Assembly (NCBI RefSeq): GCF_963678635.1
Contig: NC_087066.1
Coordinates: 59,972,312 to 60,036,311, forward strand
DNA from: Symsagittifera roscoffensis
Lineage: Eukaryota; Xenacoelomorpha; Acoela; Convolutidae
Length of the DNA stretch: 64,000 nucleotides
Direction: 5' to 3'
The notes below the pieces were generated by a model. It saw only the letters and a list, made by a program, of their open reading frames with translations. It did not search any database and was not told the origin of the DNA. The translations under genes and the position numbers were made by a program. Numbering within the stretch: the stretch's first letter is position 1; each line of letters starts with the position of its first letter. Of the stretch, positions 1 through 11,279 are shown piece by piece.

Positions 1-273
1 TTTAACAAAGAGACTGAAACCAATCAACTAAATTCATCAGGCGAAGCAACTCAAGTTTGGCTTCTTGGAGATTCTTTCACTGGTTTGGAGTTTGGCACAG
101 TGATTGTACCCTTTGAAGAAAACAGCCGATTTCCATTAACAAACCAATTCCTCATATCGGCCATCACTCGGGCTACAACAAGATTAGTTATAATTTTTGA
201 CACGCCGTCAGACTTTCGTTCACTGAAATTACCGACCGTAAAACAGATCAGCCATCATATAAGAAATAGGTGA
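1..273 (+). CDS. C-terminal end of a superfamily 1 helicase-like protein (partial)
   Basis: The frame is open from the first base of the window to a TGA at 271-273, giving 91 codons with the 5' part outside the window. The stretch GLEFGTVIV followed about 25 residues later by ISAITRATTRLVII resembles helicase motifs V and VI of UvrD/Upf1-like superfamily 1 enzymes, where the TRA arginine contacts ATP and the next strand closes the second RecA domain. The chain ends about 30 residues after motif VI, so this is the natural C-terminus or the last exon. Walker A and B would lie upstream and cannot be checked. It could be a host gene or a mobile-element helicase. The family assignment is by motif only. 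Confidence 0.5.
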   Translation, partial: FNKETETNQLNSSGEATQVWLLGDSFTGLEFGTVIVPFEENSRFPLTNQFLISAITRATTRLVIIFDTPSDFRSLKLPTVKQISHHIRNR

Positions 274-514
274 GCTTACTTTTGAAAAAAATAATCACAA
301 AATTTATAAGCAAAATCCTTTTTAGTTAGAATTTAGCCAATTGTGGCTATTGTTTTTTTTTTTGCAATCAATTATTTTTGTATCAAATTTTAGCTGTTAC
401 TGGCGTGACATGGCAATTGTTGCATTTGTCCAATGATTTATAAATTATTCTTATTATATAGCTATTGCAAATCAGTGGGAGCAAAGGGGGTTGAGCGCGC
501 GAAGAGAGGGGAAA

Positions 515-618
515 GGGCGCTGGGCGCTGGGTTCTGGGCGCTGGTCGGTATCAAATTTACGTCTTTTTCAGCCTTGTAGCATTTGATGATCAAACTTTTC
601 CCCTACCAACCAGCGCCC
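515..618. repeat. GGGCGCTGG repeats with an inverted copy
   Basis: GGGCGCTGG occurs three times in direct orientation at 515-544. Its complement CCAGCGCCC lies at 610-618, so the segment could fold into a hairpin. It stands out against the AT-rich surroundings. No function is assigned. Confidence 0.45.
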
Positions 619-925
619 AACTTAATTTCTGTTTCACATTTAACCCCGCCACTGCATCACCTTAAAGTTTGAACCACATTTAACATTAACCCCTAACCCT
701 TGTCATACCGTTGTGTATGAGTAATTCTGGAGTCCGAACGGGTTGGTAAACTAACCTAATTTAATCTCGATGAGAATGAAAAGACAACTGAACTCCGTGA
801 GGATTTTTTGTCAGTGCTTTTGAATTTCGGCGACGTCGGACGCGAGCCTAAATGGATTTTTGTTTGAATCAATTCGCATTACTCCTAGCCTTTGTTTTAA
901 TGCTTGCTTCATGCAGTCGACTACT

Positions 926-1535
926 CCTATGGCTCTGTGCTGAGTTTTTTTCGAAAAGTTTGAGCTTGATCGCATCCTAATTAAGGTACCCAATTGTTTG
1001 ATATATATTTGCATAGTGCATTGGCTCGTCATTGTAGTTTGGGATCAACTCCTCTGAGTATTGTTGTGTAGGGTCAACTCTACTTACACATTCTTCGTAC
1101 TGCTCGTTAACCGCATATGTAAGCTCAGTTTGTGACTGCCCATCGTGTTGGTTCTTCTTGTTTTCGATTGTTTGTGTTTGTGATTCTGCAAGCGAAGGAC
1201 CAGATATTGTGTCAGTACCTGCAAGTCAAACGCATGATGTATGTGCAGAGACTGTTACCAAGTATTTAGCTCTATCCAATCATTTGGATTCAATCCTTGT
1301 AATGACATCTTTTTTTGACTCTGACTTCTGAAATAGCTTTTTTCGAAGGGTTGGCAAAAAAAGTATAAATTTTAACGGAGAGAATGAAACCTATGGCTCT
1401 GTAGTGTGTTTTTTTTCACAAAGTTTGATCTTAATCGCATCCTAATTTGTAAGTTACCCCATTGTTTGATATTTATTTGCTTAGTGCATCGGCTCGTCAT
1501 TGTAGTTTGGGGTCAACTCCTCTGCGTATTGTTAT
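926..1535. repeat. direct duplication of about 140 bp
   Basis: Positions 926-1067 and 1390-1535 match over most of their length. Shared landmarks are CCTATGGCTCTGT, GATCGCATCCTAATT and GGCTCGTCATTGTAGTTTGG. The copies are about 465 bp apart and have diverged by substitutions and small indels. No coding capacity is shared. Confidence 0.65.
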
Positions 1536-1928
1536 GAAAAAACCAAAACAATAAACATTCAATTCTGAAACATATGTTTTGAGATGATTTTTACTGCTCA
1601 ACCTTTTTATACTTCGGCTTTAACTTGTTTTGGCCTTCACCAATTTACCACTAATAAAACATTTTCAGTCAAAAAATCTAGTTGACGCAAACCAAGAGTT
1701 AGTTCAAACAAATGCGTGAAATCTTTTGGTTTAACTTTATTAACAAACTATTATTAGCAAGAAAAATTTTCGACGAAAAAAAGAAAGTCGGGAAACGATA
1801 TCCACATGAAACTAGGACAAAAAAGAAAAGTTCTAGAATGAGGTCCATTAACTTCAATTAACGCGGGGAAAGGGATCGCTTTAAAAGGAGTTATTGTATC
1901 AGGTCCCGGTTGTTAAGCTCAGCTTAAG

Positions 1929-1982
1929 AACAACAAGATAATAAGAACAAGATCCTCAACAAGATCATCAACAAGATCCTAA
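1929..1982. repeat. AACAAGATC short tandem repeat
   Basis: Four imperfect copies of AACAAGATC(CTC/ATC) occur in a row. This is simple-sequence DNA. Confidence 0.55.
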
Positions 1983-2100
1983 GAAGGAGGTCTTCTACTT
2001 TAGGAGTGGGAACTTACGTTTGTTAACAAAATCCTATGGTAGGGATCCTCCAAAAATTTAAGTAAAGCTTTTCTTGAATTTTGCTTTATGTGAGGAAACA

Positions 2101-2116
2101 CCCCCCCCCCCCCCCC
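2101..2116. repeat. poly-C run of 16
   Basis: An uninterrupted run of 16 C lies in otherwise AT-rich DNA. Its length may be an assembly estimate. Confidence 0.8.
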
Positions 2117-2814
2117 TTACAAAGGACCCCCCTTAGGAACCGGGACACGTTACAATACTAGTTAGGTGGAAGGAAAAACACCATACTTTCTCAAGGAAAA
2201 AATGGAAAAATGGGATATGAGAAAAGGTCAGAAAATCAGAACTATAACATCAGAATCTCATAAGTATAACTTGAAACACACTTTGCAAAATTACCATCAG
2301 CAAAAGACTGCAGATCAAAAAAAATTTATACCAGATCGAGCTACGAAATTTATTATCAAATTTGGTTTGATTTGACGATAAGCTAAATTTCTTAGCCGCT
2401 GGGACCCTGTCGATTTTTTTTAGTGTTTTTTGTATAGTTTCAAAGATTTGTTTGTAGTTTTAGAGCGCAGAATACCTAGTGTACTTTACTTGATGTAGTC
2501 AAGTCTAATTCTATCCCATATCAGATGGGGTTGGAAGAATCGTACCAAAAAAGTGAAGAATATTGCCACACTTGGACATTTTTAAGGATAGCATTGAATT
2601 CCTATCAGCCCGTGAAACTTGGAACTTTAACAAAAGATCCATAAAATAAGGATACCTTTTCGGGGAAATGAAACAAAGATCAAACACTGCCTCTAAACAG
2701 GGAATAATTTAAAGTTTTTTTATCTTCTCACCTTTAGGGCTGTTGAACGTTTTGAAGGCCTGTTTTTGATAAATTGTCTCTTCAGTTTTGCTATTTTTGC
2801 GAATACGTTGCAAG

Positions 2815-3138
2815 TAGATTGAAATTGTTTTCCGTCTCATATATAGGTCAAGTTCTTCCAATCTTAAGAAAAGCTTTGGACTTTGAAATTTGCTTCATAA
2901 TTGCTAAACGATTTGAAAAATTCTTAACCAGGATGCGTGTCCTTGCAATTTTATGTTCTTATAAATACAATGCTAATTTTGTATGTAGGTAGCAAGTTGA
3001 TTGATTTTTTCCGTCTGAAAAATTTGTCGAATTCTTCAACCTCAGGAAAAATTTTTGGATTACTTTGAAACTTGCTTCTTAGTTGTTTAACGGCTTTAAA
3101 AAAGTTAACCAGGATGCGTGTCACTACAGTTCTACTTA
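2815..3138. repeat. two tandem copies of a 181 bp unit
   Basis: The landmark AACCAGGATGCGTGTC occurs at 2926 and again at 3107, a spacing of 181 bp. Flanking blocks such as TTTTCCGTCT and GAAA(T/C)TTGCTTC repeat at the same spacing. The small ORFs overlapping the repeat appear on both strands and look like chance. Confidence 0.6.
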
Positions 3139-3299
3139 TTTTATGTTTCTCATTTCGAGAAAATTGCATTTTGTTAAGCCAAGAAATTTATTTTGAATTT
3201 TTAAAAAAGAACTATTTAAAAATTAATTTTAAAAAACTAGGTAGAAAAACAAGGCAAAATATTATCAAATTAATCACATCAGCCGCATGATAATTGTGA

Positions 3300-6200
3300 A
3301 AAGTCTCCTTTCTTGCCATGAACCTAATAAAACTTCCATAAATTACAGATTAATTCTCAACATATTTTTTAATTGTAGACGTATGATATTTGTTTTTCAA
3401 GAAACACTGTTCGGATGACTCTGAGAGACCTTCGTTGTTAAATTTGTAAAATGATCCAACATAAGGCGAACTGATTGTGAGAAATAGTGCACGGCTAGCA
3501 TGTTCCATTATAATCCCTGAAGAAGAAACAATTTACCGCAACCTGTCAACTTTAACACGGGAGAGTTGCTCATAGATATATCTCTCTCTTTGCTCGAATT
3601 TAAATCAAAATCAGGACGGGCACTTGCAAATAAGTTACTAAATCAGTTCCATTAGGAATAACTCAAAACAATAAGCAGCATTCAAGCTACGGCGGCACCT
3701 TCGTCGAAAAATTTGTTACGCATCTAGCTGCCGCATTTTTTTTTGCTTGACGCCATCATAATTCCGATGAGTTTTTACTTGAAAAAATCAATTTTTTAAA
3801 AGTTCTAACAAATCAAATTTCCTAATGTTTTTATTTTTTGAGCAAAATCTTTGGTAATTTTTTTTTGATATAGTAAAACAACAAGCATAACAATTCGAGC
3901 AGCTCAGAGATCAAGCAGAATTTTGAATCAATTTGGTATCACGCAAGCAAGGCTGTTGCGGGTGAATCACAATTTTTAAAATGCAAAACACAAATGTCTG
4001 CTTTTTTTAATCCAAAAATAACCCATTTACGTGCTCAACCCCTCTAATAAACAACGCTTACCCATTTCTATTTTTTTATCCTGGAACTATACTGAAAAAA
4101 ATTATCAGTAGTTTTACTCTGCAGCAATTTCAGTTAAAAAATCCAGCCGCCGAGAAATAACAGCAACAACGTTAAATGAACACTTAATCTTTTCAAAGCG
4201 GCCGCTATGCAAACAATTTGAGCGATTGATTTTAAAACTTCAAATATTTCAGCTGAAACCTATTTTAAGTTGCTAAGTTGTTAAGTTGTAAATTGTTAAG
4301 TTTCAATTTTTTTCTATTTTTTCCATTTCTGTTCAAACAACACAAAACAAGTTGATTAAGTCCATAAAACAAAATTTGAATTAGTTTCACCCACAAGTAA
4401 AGCTTAAGAGGAGGATAAATAAATCTCAAGAGAAACCAATAACAAGATACCATACATGAGGAGAGCAAACATTACGTTATGGCTGGTAACTTCATAAATC
4501 ACAGAAATAAATCAAAACCGAATAGATATATTTGAGTTGTTTAGTTCCCGATACGAATGTACGTCAATTACAGATTGCCCAGTTATCATCAACTCTATGA
4601 TCATAGAGAAATCGAGTCTATTCAGAGCAGTTGACGCAGTTTGCGGTTTGTTTTTCGTGGAGGGGAATGTCTACTGGATGTACTTGATGTTATTTCTCAC
4701 AATTGATACAGCTGGAACCAGTTTAAAACTAGTTTTTATTCCCAATAATTTTATTGATAAAACCATCTCATGAAATTAGTTCTAACTAACCAATCAAGAT
4801 CCATAACTAACATATACTATAAATTGTATAGCTGAAACTATTCAAAGTTCAAGCAACAGAACAGAATAAACATAAAGTAGCAAACAATCGCTCTTCTCCA
4901 CAACAATTCCTGTTATCTTATCTCGCTAATAACAGTATAAACTAGATCTATTGAGACTAGGAGGGATATTAAGAGTGAGATTAAGATCGCTATTAGACTA
5001 AAAAATTGCACCAATCTACCCGGCCGAAAAGAAGATAACGTGACGAACAGGCGGTGTACCTTATCTGAAATCACTCTATGAAGGAGACACCCCGGACTGA
5101 AACTCATCTGGTGCGATCAAGAGTCTCGGACAAAGGCCTCAATCAGTTTAGAATTAGCAAATTCAATATAGACAAAATATCTAGAATCCAAAAACATAAC
5201 AAAAAAATGATAAGTAGTTTTCAAAACTTACCTTCACGTCTCAATAAGTCTTATCAATACCAACGACTATTCAAGCTTACACCTAGTCAAAACCCAAATA
5301 ACGGACCGAATCTCTACATTGTGAAACGAAAAAGCAGACTGCAATGACTACTTCTCTACATGGTTATCAATGCAGTACATTTTCATTCACCAACATGAAA
5401 TAGTTTCCTAGGAGCAGTAAGATTCATTTTCAAGCCATATAACTCTCAATGATCTATAACCATATTATTTAGCATAATAACGACTGATAAAAAGATCTGC
5501 AGTAATTTTAAAACTTTTGTAAATTCAAAAATTAATTGAGTAAAAAATACAAAAATTAGTGAGTAAATCAATTTAAAGTTAGGTTTTTTTGATATTTATA
5601 AAAAGTTCTTTGCTTCCAAAGGACTCTTAACCTCATCCTTTCACTGATCAAACTTCCTTGTTTCTTCATCTAAAACATAGCCATAGTCACACTAAAGTTA
5701 GTATCATTTCAATTTATAACTTTAAAACCAATCCTTTTTTAAATTTATAACGTTTACCTAATCTTAAACTTTAACTTTAACCTTGAACCTTGTCAAGAAA
5801 TATCCTTGTTTCGTACCAACCTAAATTTTCTGAAAAAAATTCCAGATCATCGAGGTTACTCTTGGATCTTTAAAATTTTAACCTAATTTTAATCTTAATT
5901 TGTTTCAAATTATTTGATCAACAAGGCTTTCCTTCGATCAATAAGAACAAGTTTCTTCTGCCCAGTTTTAAATAAAAACTGTCTAACGACCTCAATTGTC
6001 AATTTACTCTTGGACCCTTATCAACGACCTACGACCAATTAAGTAAGATAAGTAAGTTTTCTTATAATATAACTCAATCATCGAGAAAGTATAGTATCAT
6101 TCTAGCAAATTGATATACTCGCTCTCCAACCCGTGTACACTTTACATCAGATCGAATAAACAAACAGAAAAAAGGCAATAATCACACAAGAAAAAAAAAT

Positions 6201-7080
6201 AATTATTGATCAAAACTTTTCAGAACACAAAACGCAGTTTCGGAATCTGACTCGACTACAATACACAAACATCAAAATCTTCGAGATTTATTCGACAATA
6301 AAAAAAGCCAATTTACGACCAAAAACATTTTTCGGAATCAGAATCCACAACAGCATCATCTATAAAAGATGAACGCAGAAAAAAAATCATATCTTTGCAA
6401 ACCAGTAAGTTTCAATAATTAGAATCAGCAAATAAAGCAATTTGAAAGTTAAACATGAACCGTAATTCCGCACAAAAAATGATTCAAAACAATGAAAGTT
6501 TTGACGATGATTCTTCTCTTTGTGATGCACCCACAAACCAATACCGCTAGAGGACAAGAACAACTTTGCCATAATCTAATTTCAATTTTGTCCGAAAAAG
6601 AAAATAGCCCATGTCAACAAAAATTTTCTGAAAAAAAATCAAAAAGCAAGTACTTGATTATTTTTTAACATGCATCAGTAATATCACTTCGAATTACAGT
6701 AACTATCGAAATTCTACCACCACAATCATAAAAATCAACCACCACACCGAATACAAACATATGATATGAAGTTAGACTTCTCATTGATTTTCACAGAATA
6801 TATCAAAAACAGACATAATCAAATTTCACAAAGCAATTCAGTTTTCAGAAACGATGATTTTTCCATAATTTTAGCTATGTTTCTAAATACGAATAAAATC
6901 AATTTTTTTATGTATCTCTACCACAAAATTCTCTACACGCAATAGTGACACGAGAAATATATTTTTATTCACGATTTCTAGATTCAATTCGTTAAACACT
7001 CACTGAAAAATAAATTTCACAGTTAATAAAAATTGATCTAAAAAGAATGCGAGCATAGTTCAATATAGATTATTTTTAAC
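3300..7080. other. AT-rich intergenic DNA, no gene seen
   Basis: About 3.8 kb without an ORF that has coding character. The longest are 60-90 codons and lack supporting homology or splice context. I see no tandem repeat, terminal repeat or RNA gene here. Confidence 0.5.
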
Positions 7081-8260
7081 TTAGTTTACACTTAATCTCA
7101 CAAGCAAGCAAAATTTTCGGCCACATAATTCGGACGATGAAACAATATTAGCAGATGAAACATATTATGTATTGGACCCTGAATGGTGTCATATAATTTT
7201 TTTCAACATCCCAAACGATATTTCAAGCCCAGCAAATGCCACTCTTTCTGTATCTAGAGACTATTTAATAGTAACTTCACTCACAACTGACACCACACTT
7301 TTAAATTATGAAACACTTTTAATAATAAAACAAGCAACAATAGCTAAATTCAACATATACAGATACACAAGAAGCATTTTACGGATCTAAAAACTTAACG
7401 TGACAAGATATCCAATCTTGATCACACTTTGTAATTGAAAAATTAGTTGAAACAATACCTACAACAACGCAACAAATTATTTCCCCTATTCACCCTACAC
7501 TTACAACACTACATAACAAAATGAATACTCTTTTCCCACAAAAACATTTGATTCATCTGTTATCCACAAATATTCGCATATGGATTACCAAACACATAGA
7601 CCAATAGTTAAAAAACTACAATCAAATAAACAAAAACACGCAAATGCCAATAACTTTGCTAATCAGTTGTATAGTGTTTTCACAGATAACAATAATGAAA
7701 ATCCTATAGCAAAACCATTTTCCCAATCACAAAATCAACCTCAGAAACGAATTTATAATCAACAAAAACCAAAACCAATATCTCAATCAATAAATCTTAT
7801 TGATGAAAGAAAAACCCCGACTTACCGCACTGATAATTATCCAATTTTTCAACAAAATAAAAACCCAACTAACAGGCAGGTCACAAGAGATCAACCATGC
7901 TATTCTGAAGATGAAGATTAGTTCAATCAAAACCAACAACAAATCATAATAATCAACGAAACAACAACTGGAATAATAAAGATCAACCAGATGATGTATT
8001 CCAGCCAGTTATTTTGGAATCTTATATGGATCCTTAAAAACCACGCCAACCATATCAACAATTTTCCCAAAGACAAAATCCCAAGGCCTAGCCTTATTTA
8101 TAATATACAAGCACAAAACCATACAAATACTCAAGGTTACCAGCCCGAATTAATCAGTAACGAACCATTACCTTACTTCTTACGACAACACGAAATGGAA
8201 ACAAATCAACATACAAAAATTACACGCGGTGAAATCAATCGCGGTGAAAGTGGGTAAAAA
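7080..8260 (+). pseudogene. decayed coding region ending in an N/Q/P-rich protein
   Basis: Two or three plus-strand segments look like one broken gene. Around 7,080-7,390 a frame reads into ADETYYVLDPEWCH and continues to a stop near 7,390. At 7,580-7,921 an ATG opens a 113-residue stretch dominated by N, Q, K and P and ending in the acidic SEDED. After that stop, the next frame keeps the same N/Q/P-rich composition to about 8,100, which suggests a frameshift. Low-complexity polar tails of this kind occur in retroelement Gag proteins and in host RNA-binding proteins. I cannot decide between them, and no catalytic motif is visible. Confidence 0.3.
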
Positions 8261-8959
8261 AGTATTTCCTAGCAAAAGTTTTCAATATAAGTGGCAGCTG
8301 ATTGGATATTTTTGTCAAGAACCAAAAATAACTAGGTAGAAATTGTTAGGATATCATCAAAGACATTTTCGAACCAGTATCGACACTCAGTAATTCCAGC
8401 AAAAACAATTTAGGCTGGACCAGTTAGCTAACACATGGTGAAGCGCAAAAAACCTTATGCTTCTTCCGAAACGACCCCCAATTAGGTCCCTAAGTGAATA
8501 AAATTTAAACCAAAATCATTTAATTCGAATAAAATTTTTTAGCAAAAAAACTGTAAACTGTAAGACAAGACATTAAAACTGCGTATTGAAAAATCACTCT
8601 TACGATGTGGGAATTATGCCGTAAAAGATAAGCGGACAAACAATTGGCCGATAGTTTTGGAAAGATATGTTTCCACTTTGAAAAAAAAGTTTTGATTTTT
8701 TAATCAGTTTCAAATCCACAAACTTTCCCGTCCCATGCGTATTTTTTACTTCCAGGCTTAGTGCTGGAGACGCCTGAAAAATTGATTTCCTTTTGAAGCA
8801 AGAAACAAGTGATTCAAATGATTCTGTTAAAAAAATAGTTACACCAAAAAAAATGTTCCGATTTGATAACCGCGCATGCTTAATGGAAGCGTAAAAGTGT
8901 GTTTGGTTGTTTGAGAAAAGGTTTCACCCTAAGAAACGATATTTCACCCTCATTTTCAG

Positions 8960-10376
8960 CCCTGCAGCAGAATATCACGTCTCAGAGCATGAACTAGCAG
9001 CTATATTTGATGCCGTGTTTGAATCTCTACTACAAACGAGCTCGTTTCTTTGTGTTGTCGGCGAAGCTCACAATGTACCCAATTCACGTTTGACTTCATT
9101 ATTTCAAATCCAATCTCACGCCAATTACAAAACGTATAAACACAAAAGTAGTCAGATAGTGTTTGTGTTTCCAAATCTGATATGTTTTATGTATCAAGCG
9201 TTAATTGATCCCACATTTGAGCTGCAAGACGTTTTAATAGTTGATACAACAATGGCTGGGTGCGTTTTTAAAGAATTTTATGGCGGACTGAAGCGTGTTG
9301 GATTCCGTTTCCATTTAGTGTGCATTCCTCCTAATGACGAGAAACGACAACAACTTTTCGAGTTCTTTCGATATCAAAAAGCTACTAATTTTGAGCCATC
9401 AGAGGAAATTTTTTACTCAAAAAATGAAGGTATTGAAAAAAGATTGGCTCTCATGAAAGATGACAATATTTCAGGCAAAGTCTTAAAGGATTTAGCTTCT
9501 CTATATTTTAAGTATGAGAGAAATGTCTCCTTAGGCTGTTTAGTTTTTTACAAGATGAGCGAACAAAAATTCACCAAACAATACTACCAGTTTGATGAGT
9601 CCCTAGATCAATTAAAAACGTTTCGATTAGAACTGTCTAAACTGTGCACTAATCAATCACTGTGCCATGAAACGAGACAAAAAGATTTGAAAGAAGTAGG
9701 ATTGGGATTACAACTATTGTATTTGCTTCAAAGTATTACTTATGCAGTAAAATCCTTCATTTGGAATCCGAAATGGGCGAAAAGCTATAAGTGGATAGAA
9801 AAAACTTGCAAGGCAGTTTGCAATATCATAGAACCATATTGTGTTGACGGATCAAATGCAGGTATGATATTGGCAGATTTAATTGAAATTGAGAGGAACA
9901 GTTTCGTCGCGTATCGCAATGATCAACTTCTCACGTTTTTCGACGATGTTTTTCTTCACGATCAGTCTGACCAAATGAAACAATTGTTAAAAAACAGCAT
10001 TCAAAAATACAAGCAATTTGTAGTCAGCGGAGCTGTTGAACAGCGAAATGTTTTCAAGGAGGAGTTTTTCAGAAAAAGATTAGAAGCCGCGAAAAACAGC
10101 GACGCAATCAGCAGCTGTTTCCGTGAGGCTAGGTTGTCTCTTTACGTGATAATGAAACTTCCCATCACCAACAACGATTGCTATAAACATGTTATTGCGA
10201 CGTTCAACGAAATCATCAAACAGGCGAATGAACGAAAGCAAGTTTTCAAGAGCTTCACCGAAGATAAAGTACTGTCTGATCTCGTTTTATATAACATCGG
10301 ATTCCAATTATGGAGTTTCGTGTATGCAGTGCTCATTGATGAACACCGGAGAGCCCAGAGAGCAATTCAACCATAA
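8960..10376 (+). CDS. terminal exon of an unknown protein (about 472 codons)
   Basis: This is the longest intact reading frame in the window. No ATG lies near its 5' end. Instead a textbook acceptor, a pyrimidine-rich tract ending TTTTCAG at 8,959, precedes the first credible coding base, so I read it as a last exon entered in the third codon position, with earlier exons to the left. It ends at TAA 10,374-10,376. The sequence is ordinary globular alpha/beta protein with few low-complexity residues. A segment about 85-130 residues in (DVLIVDTTMAG, then GFRFHLVCIPP and a basic run) has the strand-helix-strand look of the second half of a P-loop kinase-like fold, but no Walker A is present in this exon. 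The rest is mainly helical and rich in F, Y and K. I do not recognise the family. Good preservation suggests a live host gene or a recently active element gene. Confidence 0.55.
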
Positions 10377-10621
10377 TACTCTGCACGTAAACGCTTCACC
10401 ATGGTACACTGACAGAAATTTCAGTGCGAGCGCCATTCAAAATGAACGTTTTTCAAACTCATCGTTCCCTTCGATAAAATTATTGCATCTATCTCAATAG
10501 TGTCTTAACGTGCATCAGTTTCTCATTCTTTTGATGAAGTTTTTCTCAATGTACTGCTAAAAACATTTTAATTTGTTTCGCTCATGACGTAAATACATAC
10601 AGTTTTATACACCCAACTATT

Positions 10622-10683
10622 TCAAGATTCTGTTTATCAAATTTATCAAGAATTCTGTTTTCAAGATTCTGTTTATCAAGAAT
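10622..10683. repeat. short tandem repeat downstream of the 472-codon exon
   Basis: TCAAGATTCTGTTTATCAA recurs two to three times with small changes between 10,622 and 10,683. A possible AATAAA polyadenylation signal for the preceding exon lies at 10,780-10,785. Confidence 0.5.
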
Positions 10684-11279
10684 TAATTGAGAATTACTCA
10701 ACTTCACTAACTTATTGCTACAATCACTAAAACCTTATCCCAAAACCCTCTTTGCTTAAAATTAATTTGGCTTCGTTAAAATAAAATTTGAAAAGTATCA
10801 AGTTTTGTGCAGCCTGAAACATACAGAACAACAAAAAAAATTAGAAAAAACTGGATCGGGGTTGATAAGTTTTAGGACGGAGATTCATATAAATTTTTGA
10901 TACAAAGGGTGGGTCACAGAATGTATATTCTCTCTAAAGGTGAATTCAAGTAACGAAACTTATCGAAAAAATTATTAGAAAAGGGAAATTTCATCCAGAA
11001 CAAGTTTTTGATTGAAAATCACTGTTACGAACGTTAATTGACTAAAATGGTCTTGTTCCATCGTTACTTAAAGATACAAATACCAATCAATAATGATAAT
11101 TGACAGGTTTTTCTTCCATAACTTGGTTTACAAATGGCTCTGATTGATATAAGATGAGAAAAAAGCCCAAAAAGCTGAGCCCTATTTTGAGTTTTTGAGA
11201 ACTTTATCCAGAACTTTAAATGAGTAAGACTCATTCGAGGCAGACAAAAATTTTTTGAATTTGATTTATTTTAAATCAT

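Larger units (their letters stand above)
274..2100. other. noncoding stretch with short repeats
   Basis: No convincing gene is seen. The ORFs here are short and start at chance codons. The stretch holds a small GC-rich repeat near 515-544, a diverged direct duplication (926-1067 and 1390-1535) and a short AACAAGATC repeat near 1929-1982. Confidence 0.5.

Noticed and set aside
680-705. Telomere-like repeat CCCCTAACCC
   Set aside because: Only one and a half copies occur, with no array.
4265-5347. Several 60-90 codon ORFs on both strands
   Set aside because: No homology, splice sites or conserved copies support them; their density matches AT-rich chance.
10189-10500. 103-codon ORF overlapping the end of the 472-codon exon
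   Set aside because: It lies in another frame within real coding sequence and is a shadow.
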